Below, one piece after another: positions 47,432-55,634 of a stretch of DNA of 64,000 nt. Location of the stretch: assembly GCF_012272835.1 (NCBI RefSeq), contig NZ_JAAWWK010000002.1:525451-589450 (forward strand), given 5' to 3'. The position numbers and the translations under genes were made by a program. Within the stretch, counting starts at the first letter, position 1. Each line of letters opens with the position of its first letter. The stretch comes from Spongiibacter thalassae (lineage in GTDB: Bacteria; Pseudomonadota; Gammaproteobacteria; Pseudomonadales; Spongiibacteraceae). The notes beneath the pieces were generated by a model. The model did not search any database. It was not told where the DNA came from and saw nothing but the letters and a program-made list of their open reading frames with translations.

Positions 47432-48250
47432 TTATGTAACTTTTCGGGGTGGGGGTGGATCAGGTGGTGCGGGCAGGGCGTTCAGCCAATCGAATTGTTG
47501 TAGCAGCGCGGCAAACTCTCCCGAGGGTGGCTGAAAAAAACGCAGGGCCTGGCCGTCGGCGGGGTGGAGAAATTCCAACTGATTGGCGTGGAGCAACAGG
47601 CGTGAACAGGCCAGATGCTTGGCGAAGTAGCGGTTGTGTCGTCCGCGACCGTGTTTGGCGTCGCCGATGATGGGGTGGGAAATATGTTTCATGTGTCGGC
47701 GAATCTGGTGGGTGCGGCCGGTGTGGGGCTCCGCGAGCACCAGTGAATAGCGTGAGCTGGGGTAGGTTTCAATTTCAACCGGCAGGGTGGTCGTGGCCAA
47801 GCGGGTGAAGGTCGTTCGCGCCTCCTTGGGCGGGCCTGCCTCAGGGCGGCCTGCGTAGCTGTCCGGGTCGGCGCGCAGGGCGTGGTCGATCAAGCCAGAG
47901 GCCGGGGTGTGACCACGGACCACTGCGAGGTAGTGTTTCTGTACCTGTTGTTCTCGGAATTGGCGGTTCAGGTCTGCGGCGGCGTCTTTGCACAGGGCCA
48001 ATACCATGACCCCGGAAGTGGGCTTGTCCAGTCGGTGAATCGGGAATACCTGTTGGCCCAGCTGGTCCCGCAGGAGTTGCAGAACGAAGCGGGTTTCGTG
48101 GCGGTCGATGGGACTGCGGTGCACGAGTATCCCCGCAGGTTTGTCGATCACCACAATGTGCTCGTCGCGAAACAAAACGGGAATTGGAACGTCATCTGAA
48201 TGGATGACTTTCACATCAGCTTCGCTGCCGTTTGATGAAGAGTTTGTCAT
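47432..48250 (-). CDS. truC: tRNA pseudouridine synthase C-like (RluA family)
   Basis: A 272-residue RluA-family synthase with the catalytic Asp in HRLDKPTSGVMV and the conserved GRTHQIRRHMKHISHPIIGD. Short length without an S4 domain and the start VLFRDEHIVVIDKPAGILVHRS point to TruC (U65 of tRNAs). RluA-type rRNA specificity cannot be excluded from sequence. Confidence 0.85.
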   Translation of the reverse strand: MTNSSSNGSEADVKVIHSDDVPIPVLFRDEHIVVIDKPAGILVHRSPIDRHETRFVLQLLRDQLGQQVFPIHRLDKPTSGVMVLALCKDAAADLNRQFREQQVQKHYLAVVRGHTPASGLIDHALRADPDSYAGRPEAGPPKEARTTFTRLATTTLPVEIETYPSSRYSLVLAEPHTGRTHQIRRHMKHISHPIIGDAKHGRGRHNRYFAKHLACSRLLLHANQLEFLHPADGQALRFFQPPSGEFAALLQQFDWLNALPAPPDPPPPRKVT

Positions 48251-48343
48251 GTTCGCCTACTTTTCTTGTCCGCAAAAACAACAGAGTGTTAGATTCCCAA
48301 GGGTCGGCGCATTATGCCGTACATAATAAGATGGAGTGGCCCC

Positions 48344-48847
48344 GTGGCAAAAAAATATCCCTGCACCCCTGTTGATATGACGTTTTTCGAGCGGGTGGCG
48401 TTCTGCTATGTCGCGGAAGAAGTTTTTGACGTGAGTGCCGCACGCGTCTTTGCGTCCTTTGAAAACGCCGATGACTGGCCCCGGTGGGCGCCACCGATAC
48501 AACGGGTCGAGTGGACTTCTCCTCAGCCCTTTGGCATGGGAACCACGCGCACCGTGCATATGGTGGGTGGTTTGGTTGGCTACGAAGAATTTATTGCGTG
48601 GGAGCGGGGCCGGGAGATGGCGTTTTGCTTCGTCGCTTGCAGCAAGGACTATATTGAATCCTTTGCCGAGCGTTACGAGGTTGAAGAGCTGGCAGCCGAC
48701 CGCTGTCGAGTGCGCTGGTCCATGGCGATGAAGCCAAAGGGCTTCAGCCGCTACTTTCTACCGCTGTTCAGCCCGGTGATGACTGTCGGGGTAAAATATA
48801 TGCTCAAGAACCTGAAAAACTATGTGGAGAATAGCGCCAAGGGCTGA
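48344..48847 (+). CDS. SRPBCC superfamily protein
   Basis: A 167-residue protein with START/polyketide-cyclase-like features: VFASFENADDWPRWAPPIQRVEW near the start and a long C-terminal helix (LKNLKNYVENS). The fold forms a hydrophobic pocket for lipids or small molecules. The GTG at 48344 has GGAG seven bases upstream; an ATG at 48314 in frame is less likely. Function unknown. Confidence 0.75.
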   Translation: MAKKYPCTPVDMTFFERVAFCYVAEEVFDVSAARVFASFENADDWPRWAPPIQRVEWTSPQPFGMGTTRTVHMVGGLVGYEEFIAWERGREMAFCFVACSKDYIESFAERYEVEELAADRCRVRWSMAMKPKGFSRYFLPLFSPVMTVGVKYMLKNLKNYVENSAKG

Positions 48848-48866
48848 CCGCCATTGGCGCCCGCGC

Positions 48867-49442
48867 TCACGCTGCTGCGTTGGCCTTGGTAATTTCGGCA
48901 TTGAGCATGGTAATAATTGTTTCGATATCCGCTTCGCTGAGACTGCCTTCGTGGAAGTAGACGATGCGACCCTCAGCATTCAGCAAGATTACCGCCACAG
49001 TTTTGCTTTGTAATCCCCAGGCGGCCAGTGCCCGGTTATCATCATCGGCGACCAGTGTGGCCGACGGCGTTTCTTTCTTGTTCTTGCTCATGGCCGATGC
49101 CGCCAGCCCAGCCGCACCCCACATCGCGTCGCCAAGGTTAATCACCGACACCGACTGAAAGCTGCCCTCGGGGTAATCAACTTCCTTCAAACGTGTGCGC
49201 AGAGGGTCAATGATAGATTCCGACGACAGACGTGCCGCAAGATGGAATACCAGTGCTGGCGTTCCAGCGTGAATTTGCTCGGAGCTCCAGGGCGTATAGT
49301 GTATTGAATCGTTTTGCAGAATCAGCTCGCCCTTGGTGGGAATTTTTACCGGGGGCAGGGTATCACCCAGCTCCAGTGCCGAACCCAGGGCACTGGCTGT
49401 GGCCAATAGCACGCCCAAAAAAGTATTACGTAAACGCTGCAT
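48867..49442 (-). CDS. ytfJ: YtfJ family periplasmic protein
   Basis: A 191-residue protein with a signal peptide (about 1-22) and a thioredoxin-like fold without the CxxC motif. VKIPTKGELILQNDSIHYTPW and VINLGDAMWG match the YtfJ family, whose function is not known. It is convergent with the SRPBCC gene. Confidence 0.88.
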   Translation of the reverse strand: MQRLRNTFLGVLLATASALGSALELGDTLPPVKIPTKGELILQNDSIHYTPWSSEQIHAGTPALVFHLAARLSSESIIDPLRTRLKEVDYPEGSFQSVSVINLGDAMWGAAGLAASAMSKNKKETPSATLVADDDNRALAAWGLQSKTVAVILLNAEGRIVYFHEGSLSEADIETIITMLNAEITKANAAA

Positions 49443-49599
49443 GGTGTTGTCCTTTCAAATTGTTGATTCTTATGTTCGCCAGACTCCGGGCGCGCTAAGC
49501 GTAGCATAGGCCTGTAGCGAAGAAGATGACGCTTTGTTCAGGTTACCGGCGATGGAGGTCAGTATTGCTGGGTGGGGATGAATGCACCCTGAACAACGA

Positions 49600-50019
49600 T
49601 TATTCTCCATTCAGGGTTAACACCAACTGCCGGCTGCCACCGTGATTGCGGTGTTCGCAGAGATAAACCCCCTGCCAGGTGCCAAGTAACAGGCGGCCAT
49701 TACCCACGGGTACACTGACACTGCTGCCGAGCAGGCTGCTTTTAATGTGGGCCGGAAGGTCGTCGCTACCCTCATCATTGTGGCGGTAGCGGGGGTCATT
49801 TTCAGGCACAAGACTGTTGAACACAGTTTCAAAGTCCTGACGCACCGTGGGGTCGGCATTTTCATTGATGGTCAGCGAGGCGGAGCTGTGCTGGATGAAA
49901 ATATGCAACAGGCCGCAGTGTACTGTGCCCAGCTCAGGCAGGGCGCGGGTGATGTCGTCGGTTATAAGGTGAAAGCCGCGCCGGCAGGGGCGCAGCGACA
50001 GGTGTTTTTGTATCCACAT
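49600..50019 (-). CDS. YjbQ/UPF0047 family protein
   Basis: A 139-residue protein with FIQHSSASLTINENADP and GTWQGVYLCEHR, the family signatures. Members have weak thiamine-phosphate synthase activity when overproduced in E. coli; the biological role is unclear. It follows glrR by 18 bp and may be co-transcribed. Confidence 0.9.
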   Translation of the reverse strand: MWIQKHLSLRPCRRGFHLITDDITRALPELGTVHCGLLHIFIQHSSASLTINENADPTVRQDFETVFNSLVPENDPRYRHNDEGSDDLPAHIKSSLLGSSVSVPVGNGRLLLGTWQGVYLCEHRNHGGSRQLVLTLNGE

Positions 50020-50037
50020 CGGCGGGTGATGACTCCT

Positions 50038-51393
50038 TTAGTGCGACTCCATGCGAGCCTGTTCACGCAGGCGTTCGGGATCAATGCCATGCTTTTTAAC
50101 CAGTTTATAGAAGTCGCTGCGATTGCGCCCGGCTACCTTTGCGGCCTGGCTCATATTGCCGCCGGTATTGGCCAGCAACTGCCGCAGATAGTGCTGTTCA
50201 AATTCCGCTCGGGCCTCGGCGAGTTTGGGCAGAGGCTTGCCCTGCGAGGCGGCGGGCAGACAGGCCTGCAATTGCGCGTTACTGATCACCGGCCCGGGGG
50301 TTAATACCACCAACTGTTCGATAACATTGGCCAGCTGCCGGATATTCCCTGGCCACGGGTAGTTAATCAGTGTTGCGCGGGCGGAGGGCGACAGGTTTTT
50401 AACCTCACTGCCGTGGCGCTCTGCGGCAGATTTGAGAAAATGCGCGGCAAGCAGGGGGATATCCGATGGGCGTTCGGCAAGGGTGGGCAGTGTCAGCACC
50501 ACCGCATTGAGTCGATAAAAGAGATCTTCGCGGAAATCCCCAGCGGTAATGGCTTCGTGCAGATCCCGGTGGGTGGCCGACAGCACGCGCACGTCAATGT
50601 GTCGGTCGCGGGTGCCGCCAACGGGGCGGAGTGATTTCTCCTGTAACACTCGCAGCAGCTTGGCCTGTAATGCGAGGGGCATATCGCCAATTTCGTCAAG
50701 GAACACAGTGCCACCGTCGGCGCTGACAAAGAGGCCTTCGTGGTCGCGTACGGCACCACTGAAGGCACCTTTCACATGGCCGAAGAGTTCAGACTCCAGT
50801 AATTCGGCCGGTATGGCGCTGCAGTTTATTGCCACAAAAGCCTGATCGGCGCGATCGCTGGCCCGGTGCAGCGCACGGGCCAAAAGTTCTTTACCGGTGC
50901 CGCTGGCACCCTGAATCAGAATGTTGATCGGGCTGCGGGCAACGCGCTGGGCTTGATCCAGTAACTGTCGGATGGCCGCGCTGCCGCCGATAATTTCTTT
51001 GGCCCAGTCAGCGCGGGGCTCCGGGGCTTGAACGGATAACGCCCGGTTTACCACGTCGAGCAGTTCGCGCTTGTCTACTGGTTTGGTGAGAAAACCGAAT
51101 ACTCCGCGCTGGGTGGCGGTGACCGCTTCCTGTATTGAACCGTGGGCGGTAAGCAGAATAACCGGTAAGCCTGGGCGCTCGACCTGTATGGCTTCAAACA
51201 GGGCGAGGCCGTCCATGCCGTCCATGCACAGGTCGCTGATGACTAAGTGTATTTTTTCGGTCGAGAGGATGCGCAGTGCCTGCTCGCCGCTTTCCGCGCA
51301 ATGGATGCGATAGCCCATTGCGCTGAGGCGCATTGACAGTAACTCCAGCAGTTCCGGGTCGTCATCGACCAACAGCAGTTCATTATGTGACAT
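50038..51393 (-). CDS. glrR: Sigma-54-dependent response regulator GlrR-like
   Basis: A 451-residue NtrC-family regulator: receiver with Asp54, AAA+ domain with Walker A GASGTGKE (162-169), the sigma-54 contact loop reading GAFSGA (209-214) instead of the usual GAFTGA, Walker B TVFLDEIGD, and a C-terminal Fis-type HTH (MSQAAKVAGRNRSDFYKLVKK). Operon order kinase / QseG-like lipoprotein / regulator equals E. coli glrK-qseG-glrR. The start overlaps the preceding stop by one base (TAATG). A sigma-54-type promoter lies upstream of the divergent EF-hand gene. Confidence 0.93.
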   Translation of the reverse strand: MSHNELLLVDDDPELLELLSMRLSAMGYRIHCAESGEQALRILSTEKIHLVISDLCMDGMDGLALFEAIQVERPGLPVILLTAHGSIQEAVTATQRGVFGFLTKPVDKRELLDVVNRALSVQAPEPRADWAKEIIGGSAAIRQLLDQAQRVARSPINILIQGASGTGKELLARALHRASDRADQAFVAINCSAIPAELLESELFGHVKGAFSGAVRDHEGLFVSADGGTVFLDEIGDMPLALQAKLLRVLQEKSLRPVGGTRDRHIDVRVLSATHRDLHEAITAGDFREDLFYRLNAVVLTLPTLAERPSDIPLLAAHFLKSAAERHGSEVKNLSPSARATLINYPWPGNIRQLANVIEQLVVLTPGPVISNAQLQACLPAASQGKPLPKLAEARAEFEQHYLRQLLANTGGNMSQAAKVAGRNRSDFYKLVKKHGIDPERLREQARMESH

Positions 51394-51902
51394 TAGAGTT
51401 CCTCAGCAGGATGTTGTTGCTGGTTTATCTGGGCTTCAATGTCGCTGATACCCTCAATCGTTTTTTTCAGCTCCCGGCGAAGGGCGTCGGCCTGGCTACT
51501 CAGCTCCAATAGTTGCAAGCGGTGGTCGCTGAGCATTGTTAACAGGCCGAGTTCCGCGTCGGTCAGGGTATGTTGCTCGAGAAAAGTGGAAATGCGATCA
51601 AGGTGCTCCTCCTGTTGTCGTGGTGTGCAGCTGCGTATCAGCAGCGCCTGGAGCAGAGCGTATTTTCCGGAGTTTTGCTGATAGCTGCTCCTTTGCTGTC
51701 GCTCATTTTCCGGCAGAGCACAGAGTGATCGACGCTCGGCCAGCAGGCGCTCGGTGCTGCGGTAATCGTCGATCGCAGCGACACAGTGTGCTGCTTCCAG
51801 TTCCGCGGGCGGTGGTTGTTTGGCGAATGGCGCGCAGCCAGCCAGAACTGTTGCGAATAGCGCTGTGGCAACCGGTGCCCCCCACTTGGATAAAACCCGC
51901 AT
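51393..51902 (-). CDS. qseG: QseG-like outer-membrane lipoprotein
   Basis: A 169-residue lipoprotein: signal peptide with lipobox LAGC at about residues 20-23, then a helical, Gln/Glu/Leu-rich mature part with a likely coiled coil in its C-terminal half. Its place between a GlrK-like kinase and a GlrR-like regulator identifies it as the QseG counterpart, which in E. coli stimulates the kinase GlrK. Assignment is mostly by context. Confidence 0.75.
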   Translation of the reverse strand: MRVLSKWGAPVATALFATVLAGCAPFAKQPPPAELEAAHCVAAIDDYRSTERLLAERRSLCALPENERQQRSSYQQNSGKYALLQALLIRSCTPRQQEEHLDRISTFLEQHTLTDAELGLLTMLSDHRLQLLELSSQADALRRELKKTIEGISDIEAQINQQQHPAEEL

Positions 51903-51911
51903 AAACCCTCT

Positions 51912-53393
51912 TTAGTCTGTAACCCGTTGTGACAATTGCGAAAAGCGCAAGGTAAACTCACAGCCCTTGTCGCGTTCACTGTTCAGCGTGATTTGCGCAC
52001 CGAGGCTGTCGGCACAATCTTTGACGATGGCAAGGCCCAGACCGCTCCCCTTTAGCGCTCCTCGGCGGGGGACTGTCCCCTGCTCAAATGCCTGAAAAAC
52101 CCGTTGTTGTTCTTCCTCGGGAATACCCGGGCCGCTGTCTTTGACAGTTAAAAACCAAAAGTGCTCAGTCTTCCACCAGCGCACAGTGACGGTATCGCTT
52201 GAATCGCAATACTGGAGCGCGTTGGATATGAGGTTGGACAGAATCATTTCAATGGCCAGGGGATGGCAGCGAATTTGATCGAAGCCGCTGTCCACAGTGC
52301 AGTGCGGGGCATTGCCAAAATAGCGGCTGCGGTAGGTGTCGAACAGGCGTTGGCACACCGCCGCCAAATCAAGCTCTTCTTCCGGTGTGTGATTCACACT
52401 GGCGGCGGCATTGTAGTTAAGTAGCTGCTGAATAAGCTCCTGCAGATGATTGGCTTGGCTACGCTGAATACTTAGCACCCGTTGCTGTTCCCTGGTGACA
52501 GGTCCGGGCAGCTGTTCGCTGAGTAATTCGTTGGCGTCGATAATCGCGGCCAGGGGGCTTTTCAATTCATGGGTAATATGGCGACTGAGGCGTTCCTGCT
52601 GTTGCTCGGCGTTTTCCAGTTCCGCGCGCATCCATTCCAGTCGTTCACCCAGTCGCACCAGGTCAGCGGGGCCCTCAATCGCGATAGCGGGACGCCACTG
52701 CCCTCGACCAAGTTGCTGTATTGCTTTGCTGAGTTTTCCCAGAGATCGGGAAATAAGCAGCGAACTGAAACCCAGTAGCAACAAGGTGGCTGGCAGCGCC
52801 AGGGCACTGGTCAGCAGTATATGCCGGCGCGCGGTGTCGAGCTTGTCGCGATTGCGGTGCAGCGACGCATCCACTGCCTCGGCAATGGTTTGACGGATTT
52901 TCTGGTTGTCTTGCTGAGCGTGGCGATAGTGTTCGTCAAGTGAGGTAGGGGCGTGGCCGGACTCGCTGAGCTGAATGATTTGAGCGAGGTGCTGCTTCAG
53001 GCTTTTGCTGGTCTCCGTGTAGGTCGTTTTATCCTGTAGGGGCAATAACAGCGATATGGCCAGTAACGACTCCAGGGTTTTGTCGTGCTTCTGGTGTAGC
53101 AGAGTGAGGAAGCGGTCTTCGCGCAACAGTTGATATTGTCGGGCGGCCCGCTCGATGTCTTCGGTCTGCTTGCGCAAGGTCACGCTGAGCTGGCCGAGCA
53201 GTGTCTGATCTCTTAGCTGACGGGACTGGCTGTGGCTTTGTTCGTTCAGCTGCCACAGGGCATAGCTCACCGCGACAATCAGCGGGAGCATCGACAGAAG
53301 GGTGGCCAAAAACCACTGCTGCTGCAGGCTTGGCCCCCGTTGCCGTTGCCATTTCGCGGCGGGCTCAATGTCGTCATGTTTTGCCTGTTGCAA
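51912..53393 (-). CDS. glrK: Sensor histidine kinase GlrK/QseE-like
   Basis: A 493-residue kinase: helix 1 (about 27-47), a periplasmic domain of about 140 helical residues, helix 2 (about 192-214), HAMP, HisKA with His275 in HITHELKSPLAAIIDANE, and HATPase with ILSNLISNALQY, DSGPGI and GSGLGLAIV. Length and gene order match GlrK (E. coli 475 aa). It starts with TTG at 53393; no ATG fits the frame. Confidence 0.9.
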   Translation of the reverse strand: MQQAKHDDIEPAAKWQRQRGPSLQQQWFLATLLSMLPLIVAVSYALWQLNEQSHSQSRQLRDQTLLGQLSVTLRKQTEDIERAARQYQLLREDRFLTLLHQKHDKTLESLLAISLLLPLQDKTTYTETSKSLKQHLAQIIQLSESGHAPTSLDEHYRHAQQDNQKIRQTIAEAVDASLHRNRDKLDTARRHILLTSALALPATLLLLGFSSLLISRSLGKLSKAIQQLGRGQWRPAIAIEGPADLVRLGERLEWMRAELENAEQQQERLSRHITHELKSPLAAIIDANELLSEQLPGPVTREQQRVLSIQRSQANHLQELIQQLLNYNAAASVNHTPEEELDLAAVCQRLFDTYRSRYFGNAPHCTVDSGFDQIRCHPLAIEMILSNLISNALQYCDSSDTVTVRWWKTEHFWFLTVKDSGPGIPEEEQQRVFQAFEQGTVPRRGALKGSGLGLAIVKDCADSLGAQITLNSERDKGCEFTLRFSQLSQRVTD

Positions 53394-53466
53394 ATTTGCG
53401 ATACCGTAAGTTATTGAATTAATTGGAATAAAAATATTATTTATCGCCGAGTGTTGGCGTTTGCCT

Positions 53467-53480
53467 ACAGTTCTGACTGT
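53467..53480. promoter_or_regulatory. Short palindrome upstream of the sigma-54 promoter
   Basis: ACAGT-N4-ACTGT lies 62-75 bp before the -24 box, a distance used by NtrC-family activators. It does not match the E. coli GlrR site TGTC-N10-GACA, which I did not find here. Only a candidate operator. Confidence 0.3.
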
Positions 53481-53541
53481 GTTTTACTCACCATAGTTCG
53501 CCAAAAATTCATAACTTATTGAAAAATATGGAAAAATAAAA

Positions 53542-53558
53542 TTGGCACGCGACTTGAT
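53542..53558 (+). promoter_or_regulatory. Sigma-54 (RpoN) promoter of the EF-hand gene
   Basis: TTGGCACG-N4-TTGAT matches the -24/-12 consensus YTGGCACG-N4-TTGCW except for A in place of C at the -12 element. GG and TTG are 10 bp apart, as required. It lies 112-128 bp before the EF-hand gene and divergent from glrK, and the flanking DNA is AT-rich, suitable for IHF bending. Confidence 0.7.
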
Positions 53559-53669
53559 ATAGCTCAGGTGACAGCGAGGAAAAGGACGATCTCGCAGTCA
53601 GTCACGCAGGACTGAAGTCGAGGCGTTATTGCCTCCACCGACTGTAAACTTGATAGGAAGGAGAGTGTT
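53559..53669 (+). promoter_or_regulatory. Structured 5' leader of the EF-hand gene
   Basis: About 95 nt of leader RNA. It contains a hairpin GTCGAGGC/GCCTC-CACC-GAC (53617-53642) and CAGTC/GACTG pairing before it, and ends in a strong AAGGAG (53658-53663), six bases from the ATG. No terminator is seen, so it is read as a leader and not a separate small RNA. Confidence 0.4.
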
Positions 53670-54023
53670 ATGAAGAAAACATGGTTAGTTCTCGCAGGTG
53701 TAGTAATGAGTTCAGCGGTTATGGCCGCTCCCTTGGGCAGCAATATCGGAGGCAGTGCCGGTGGTAGCGGTAGCCTGAATTCCGAAGCAGGCGCTCAGGG
53801 TGGTATGAGCGGCCAGGGTGGCCAGAACACCGATAGCAGCGATGCGCTGTTCGGTGCACTTGACGGCGACGGCAGCGGTTCACTGAACAAGCAGGAAGCT
53901 CAAGCCGAACGGAACCTGCGTCAGCACTTTGACGACGTTGATGCGGACGGCAATGGCGAAGTCAGCCGCGACGAGTTTCTCGCTCGGGAAGACCGCCTGA
54001 AGGAACTGGAAGAAGCCGAGTAA
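53670..54023 (+). CDS. Secreted EF-hand calcium-binding protein
   Basis: A 117-residue protein: signal peptide (1-20, ending VMAAP), a Gly/Ser-rich linker (22-57), and two canonical EF-hand loops, D65-GDGSGSLNKQ-E76 and D91-ADGNGEVSRD-E102. It is probably periplasmic or extracellular and binds Ca2+. The sigma-54 promoter upstream and the divergent glrK-qseG-glrR operon suggest control by GlrR. A terminator follows. Function not known. Confidence 0.88.
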   Translation: MKKTWLVLAGVVMSSAVMAAPLGSNIGGSAGGSGSLNSEAGAQGGMSGQGGQNTDSSDALFGALDGDGSGSLNKQEAQAERNLRQHFDDVDADGNGEVSRDEFLAREDRLKELEEAE

Positions 54024-54044
54024 TTCTAACCAGTACTGACCCCT

Positions 54045-54073
54045 GGAGCAGCAGCTTTGCTGCTCCATTGTTT
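54045..54073 (+). terminator. Terminator after the EF-hand gene
   Basis: A perfect 9-bp stem GGAGCAGCA/TGCTGCTCC with a GCTT loop (54045-54066) followed by ATTGTTTG. Confidence 0.8.
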
Positions 54074-54103
54074 GTACGATGAGAATAGTACGAGGAGCTT
54101 TAC

Positions 54104-54706
54104 ATGGACTTAATATCCAAGGATTTCAAATTACTGCCAACAAAAACCGTTCTTGCAGGGCTGGGCATTGTCGGCGCCGCTGCGTTCTACAGTTCAGCTG
54201 TACACGCCGGCCCCGCACTCAGTGGCCCACATATGTACGTAGGCGGTAATTACGGCGTGTATAAGTCCCGCGACGGTGACTTTGATGAAGACGATGATTT
54301 TGTTGAGCTGTCACTGGGTGCGCAGTTCAATCAGTATTTCGGTGTTGAGGCGGGCTATCTGAACTTTGGTGAGTTTTCCGGTACCGCTGGTTCCGCCGAC
54401 ATTGATGGCTACGATCTTGCTGTGGTTGGCCGCCTGCCACTCACTGAAAGTTTCGGCCTGTATGCCAAAGCCGGGCAATTGTTCTGGGATGCGGATTTTG
54501 ACTTCCTCGGGACGAAACAAAGCTACGATGGCGATGAGCCCTTTGTCGGCGTCGGGGTCGACTTTAAAGTTGCCGAGAATCTTGCGGTCAATCTTGAGTA
54601 CGACCGCTACAACATTGATCTCGACGACTCGTCATTCCCTAACCCCGCCAACAACTGGGAGGGTGATATGGACACCATGAAAATTGGTGCCCGCCTGATG
54701 TTTTGA
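54104..54706 (+). CDS. Outer-membrane beta-barrel protein (OmpA/OmpW-like small porin)
   Basis: A 200-residue protein with a signal peptide (about 1-35, AVHAGP) and an eight-strand-like barrel: YVGGNYGVYKS, FVELSLGAQFNQYFGVEAGYL, LAVVGRLPL, ESFGLYAKAGQL, PFVGVGVDFKV, LAVNLEYDRYN, and the C-terminal MKIGARLMF ending in Phe. It has an acidic segment DGDFDEDDDF in the first loop. Role unknown; it has its own transcript after the terminator or is read through. Confidence 0.88.
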   Translation: MDLISKDFKLLPTKTVLAGLGIVGAAAFYSSAVHAGPALSGPHMYVGGNYGVYKSRDGDFDEDDDFVELSLGAQFNQYFGVEAGYLNFGEFSGTAGSADIDGYDLAVVGRLPLTESFGLYAKAGQLFWDADFDFLGTKQSYDGDEPFVGVGVDFKVAENLAVNLEYDRYNIDLDDSSFPNPANNWEGDMDTMKIGARLMF

Positions 54707-54768
54707 TCCGTCCATGTGGATCGGGTGAGCAAGCCCCCTACTTGTTGAATACCCCGACTCCTCATCTT

Positions 54769-54817
54769 GCCAGCTACAGTCCCCCCCCCCCCTCTGACTC
54801 CTGTAGCTGGCCTTTTT
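54769..54817. terminator. Terminator with a C12 homopolymer in its loop
   Basis: An 11-bp stem GCCAGCTACAG/CTGTAGCTGGC (54769-54779, 54801-54811) encloses a 21-nt loop with twelve consecutive Cs (54781-54792), followed by CTTTTT. It ends the barrel gene transcript, and its downstream end reaches the stop codon of the convergent channel gene. Confidence 0.85.
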
Positions 54818-55634
54818 AGAATTTTGGTGGCAGTGCCTCACCGCAGTGCTTGCAGTAACGGGCATCGCGATCGTGACCGCGTTTTTTGCAGGCCTTGCAC
54901 TGACTCCGGGTTGCCTCCCGCTGGGCTTCCTGCAGTAGCTCCGAGCTGATGATTCCCGTTGGAATAGCGATAATGGCGTAGCTGGTGACCATTGCCAGGG
55001 CGGCAATGACTTGTCCCAGCGCGGTATGCGGCACGATATCGCCGTAGCCGACGGTGGTCACCGTAACAATCGCCCAGTAAATACTGCGAGGCAAACTGGT
55101 AAAGCCGTTGGCGGGGCCTTCGATCAAATACATCAGTGAACCGAAGGCGATTACCAGTGTGAGCACTGTGGTAAAAAAGACGAATATTTTGTGGCGAGAG
55201 GCGGCAATTGAGCGCAGCAGTACATTGGCTTCCGAGGTGTACTGCACCAGTTTCAATACGCGGAATACCCGCAGTACCCTGAAGATTCTAATGACCAGCA
55301 GGTGCTGGGCCCCTGGTACGAGCAGCGCGAGGTAAGTGGGCAGAGTCGCAAGCAAATCAACAAGCCCATAAAAACTAAACATATATTGGCGACGGTCGGC
55401 GCTGCAATAGATTCTTGCCAGGTACTCAACGGTGAACAGCAGCGTAAACCCCAGTTCCGCCGCGTATAACCAGTCGCCCCAGCGCGCGTGGATACTGGCC
55501 ACGGAGTCGAGAAAAAGCGCTGTCACGCTGCTGATAATCACTGCAATCAGGACAATATCGAAGGTGCGCCCCGGCCCGGGCTCGGTGCCAAAAATGATCT
55601 CGCGCATTTTCTCCCGCAGGGTGAGATCAGCCAT
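54816..55634 (-). CDS. Voltage-gated potassium channel with C-terminal zinc-ribbon motif
   Basis: A 272-residue channel with six-helix topology: S1 from about residue 27, S4 with arginines every third residue (R116, R119, R122, R125), pore helix and selectivity filter TVGYGD (194-199), then S6. The cytosolic tail contains C246-x2-C249-x11-C261-x2-C264, a probable zinc ribbon. The ATG at 55634 overlaps the bioA stop by 8 bp. Residues upstream of it in frame are not protein-like. A K+ channel coupled to bioA is unusual. Confidence 0.93.
   Translation of the reverse strand: MADLTLREKMREIIFGTEPGPGRTFDIVLIAVIISSVTALFLDSVASIHARWGDWLYAAELGFTLLFTVEYLARIYCSADRRQYMFSFYGLVDLLATLPTYLALLVPGAQHLLVIRIFRVLRVFRVLKLVQYTSEANVLLRSIAASRHKIFVFFTTVLTLVIAFGSLMYLIEGPANGFTSLPRSIYWAIVTVTTVGYGDIVPHTALGQVIAALAMVTSYAIIAIPTGIISSELLQEAQREATRSQCKACKKRGHDRDARYCKHCGEALPPKF

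Noticed and set aside
53559-53669. GlmY-like small RNA downstream of the sigma-54 promoter
   Set aside because: GlmY of enterobacteria is near glrK, but here the region has no terminator and leads straight into a ribosome-binding site and the EF-hand gene, so it is read as an mRNA leader.
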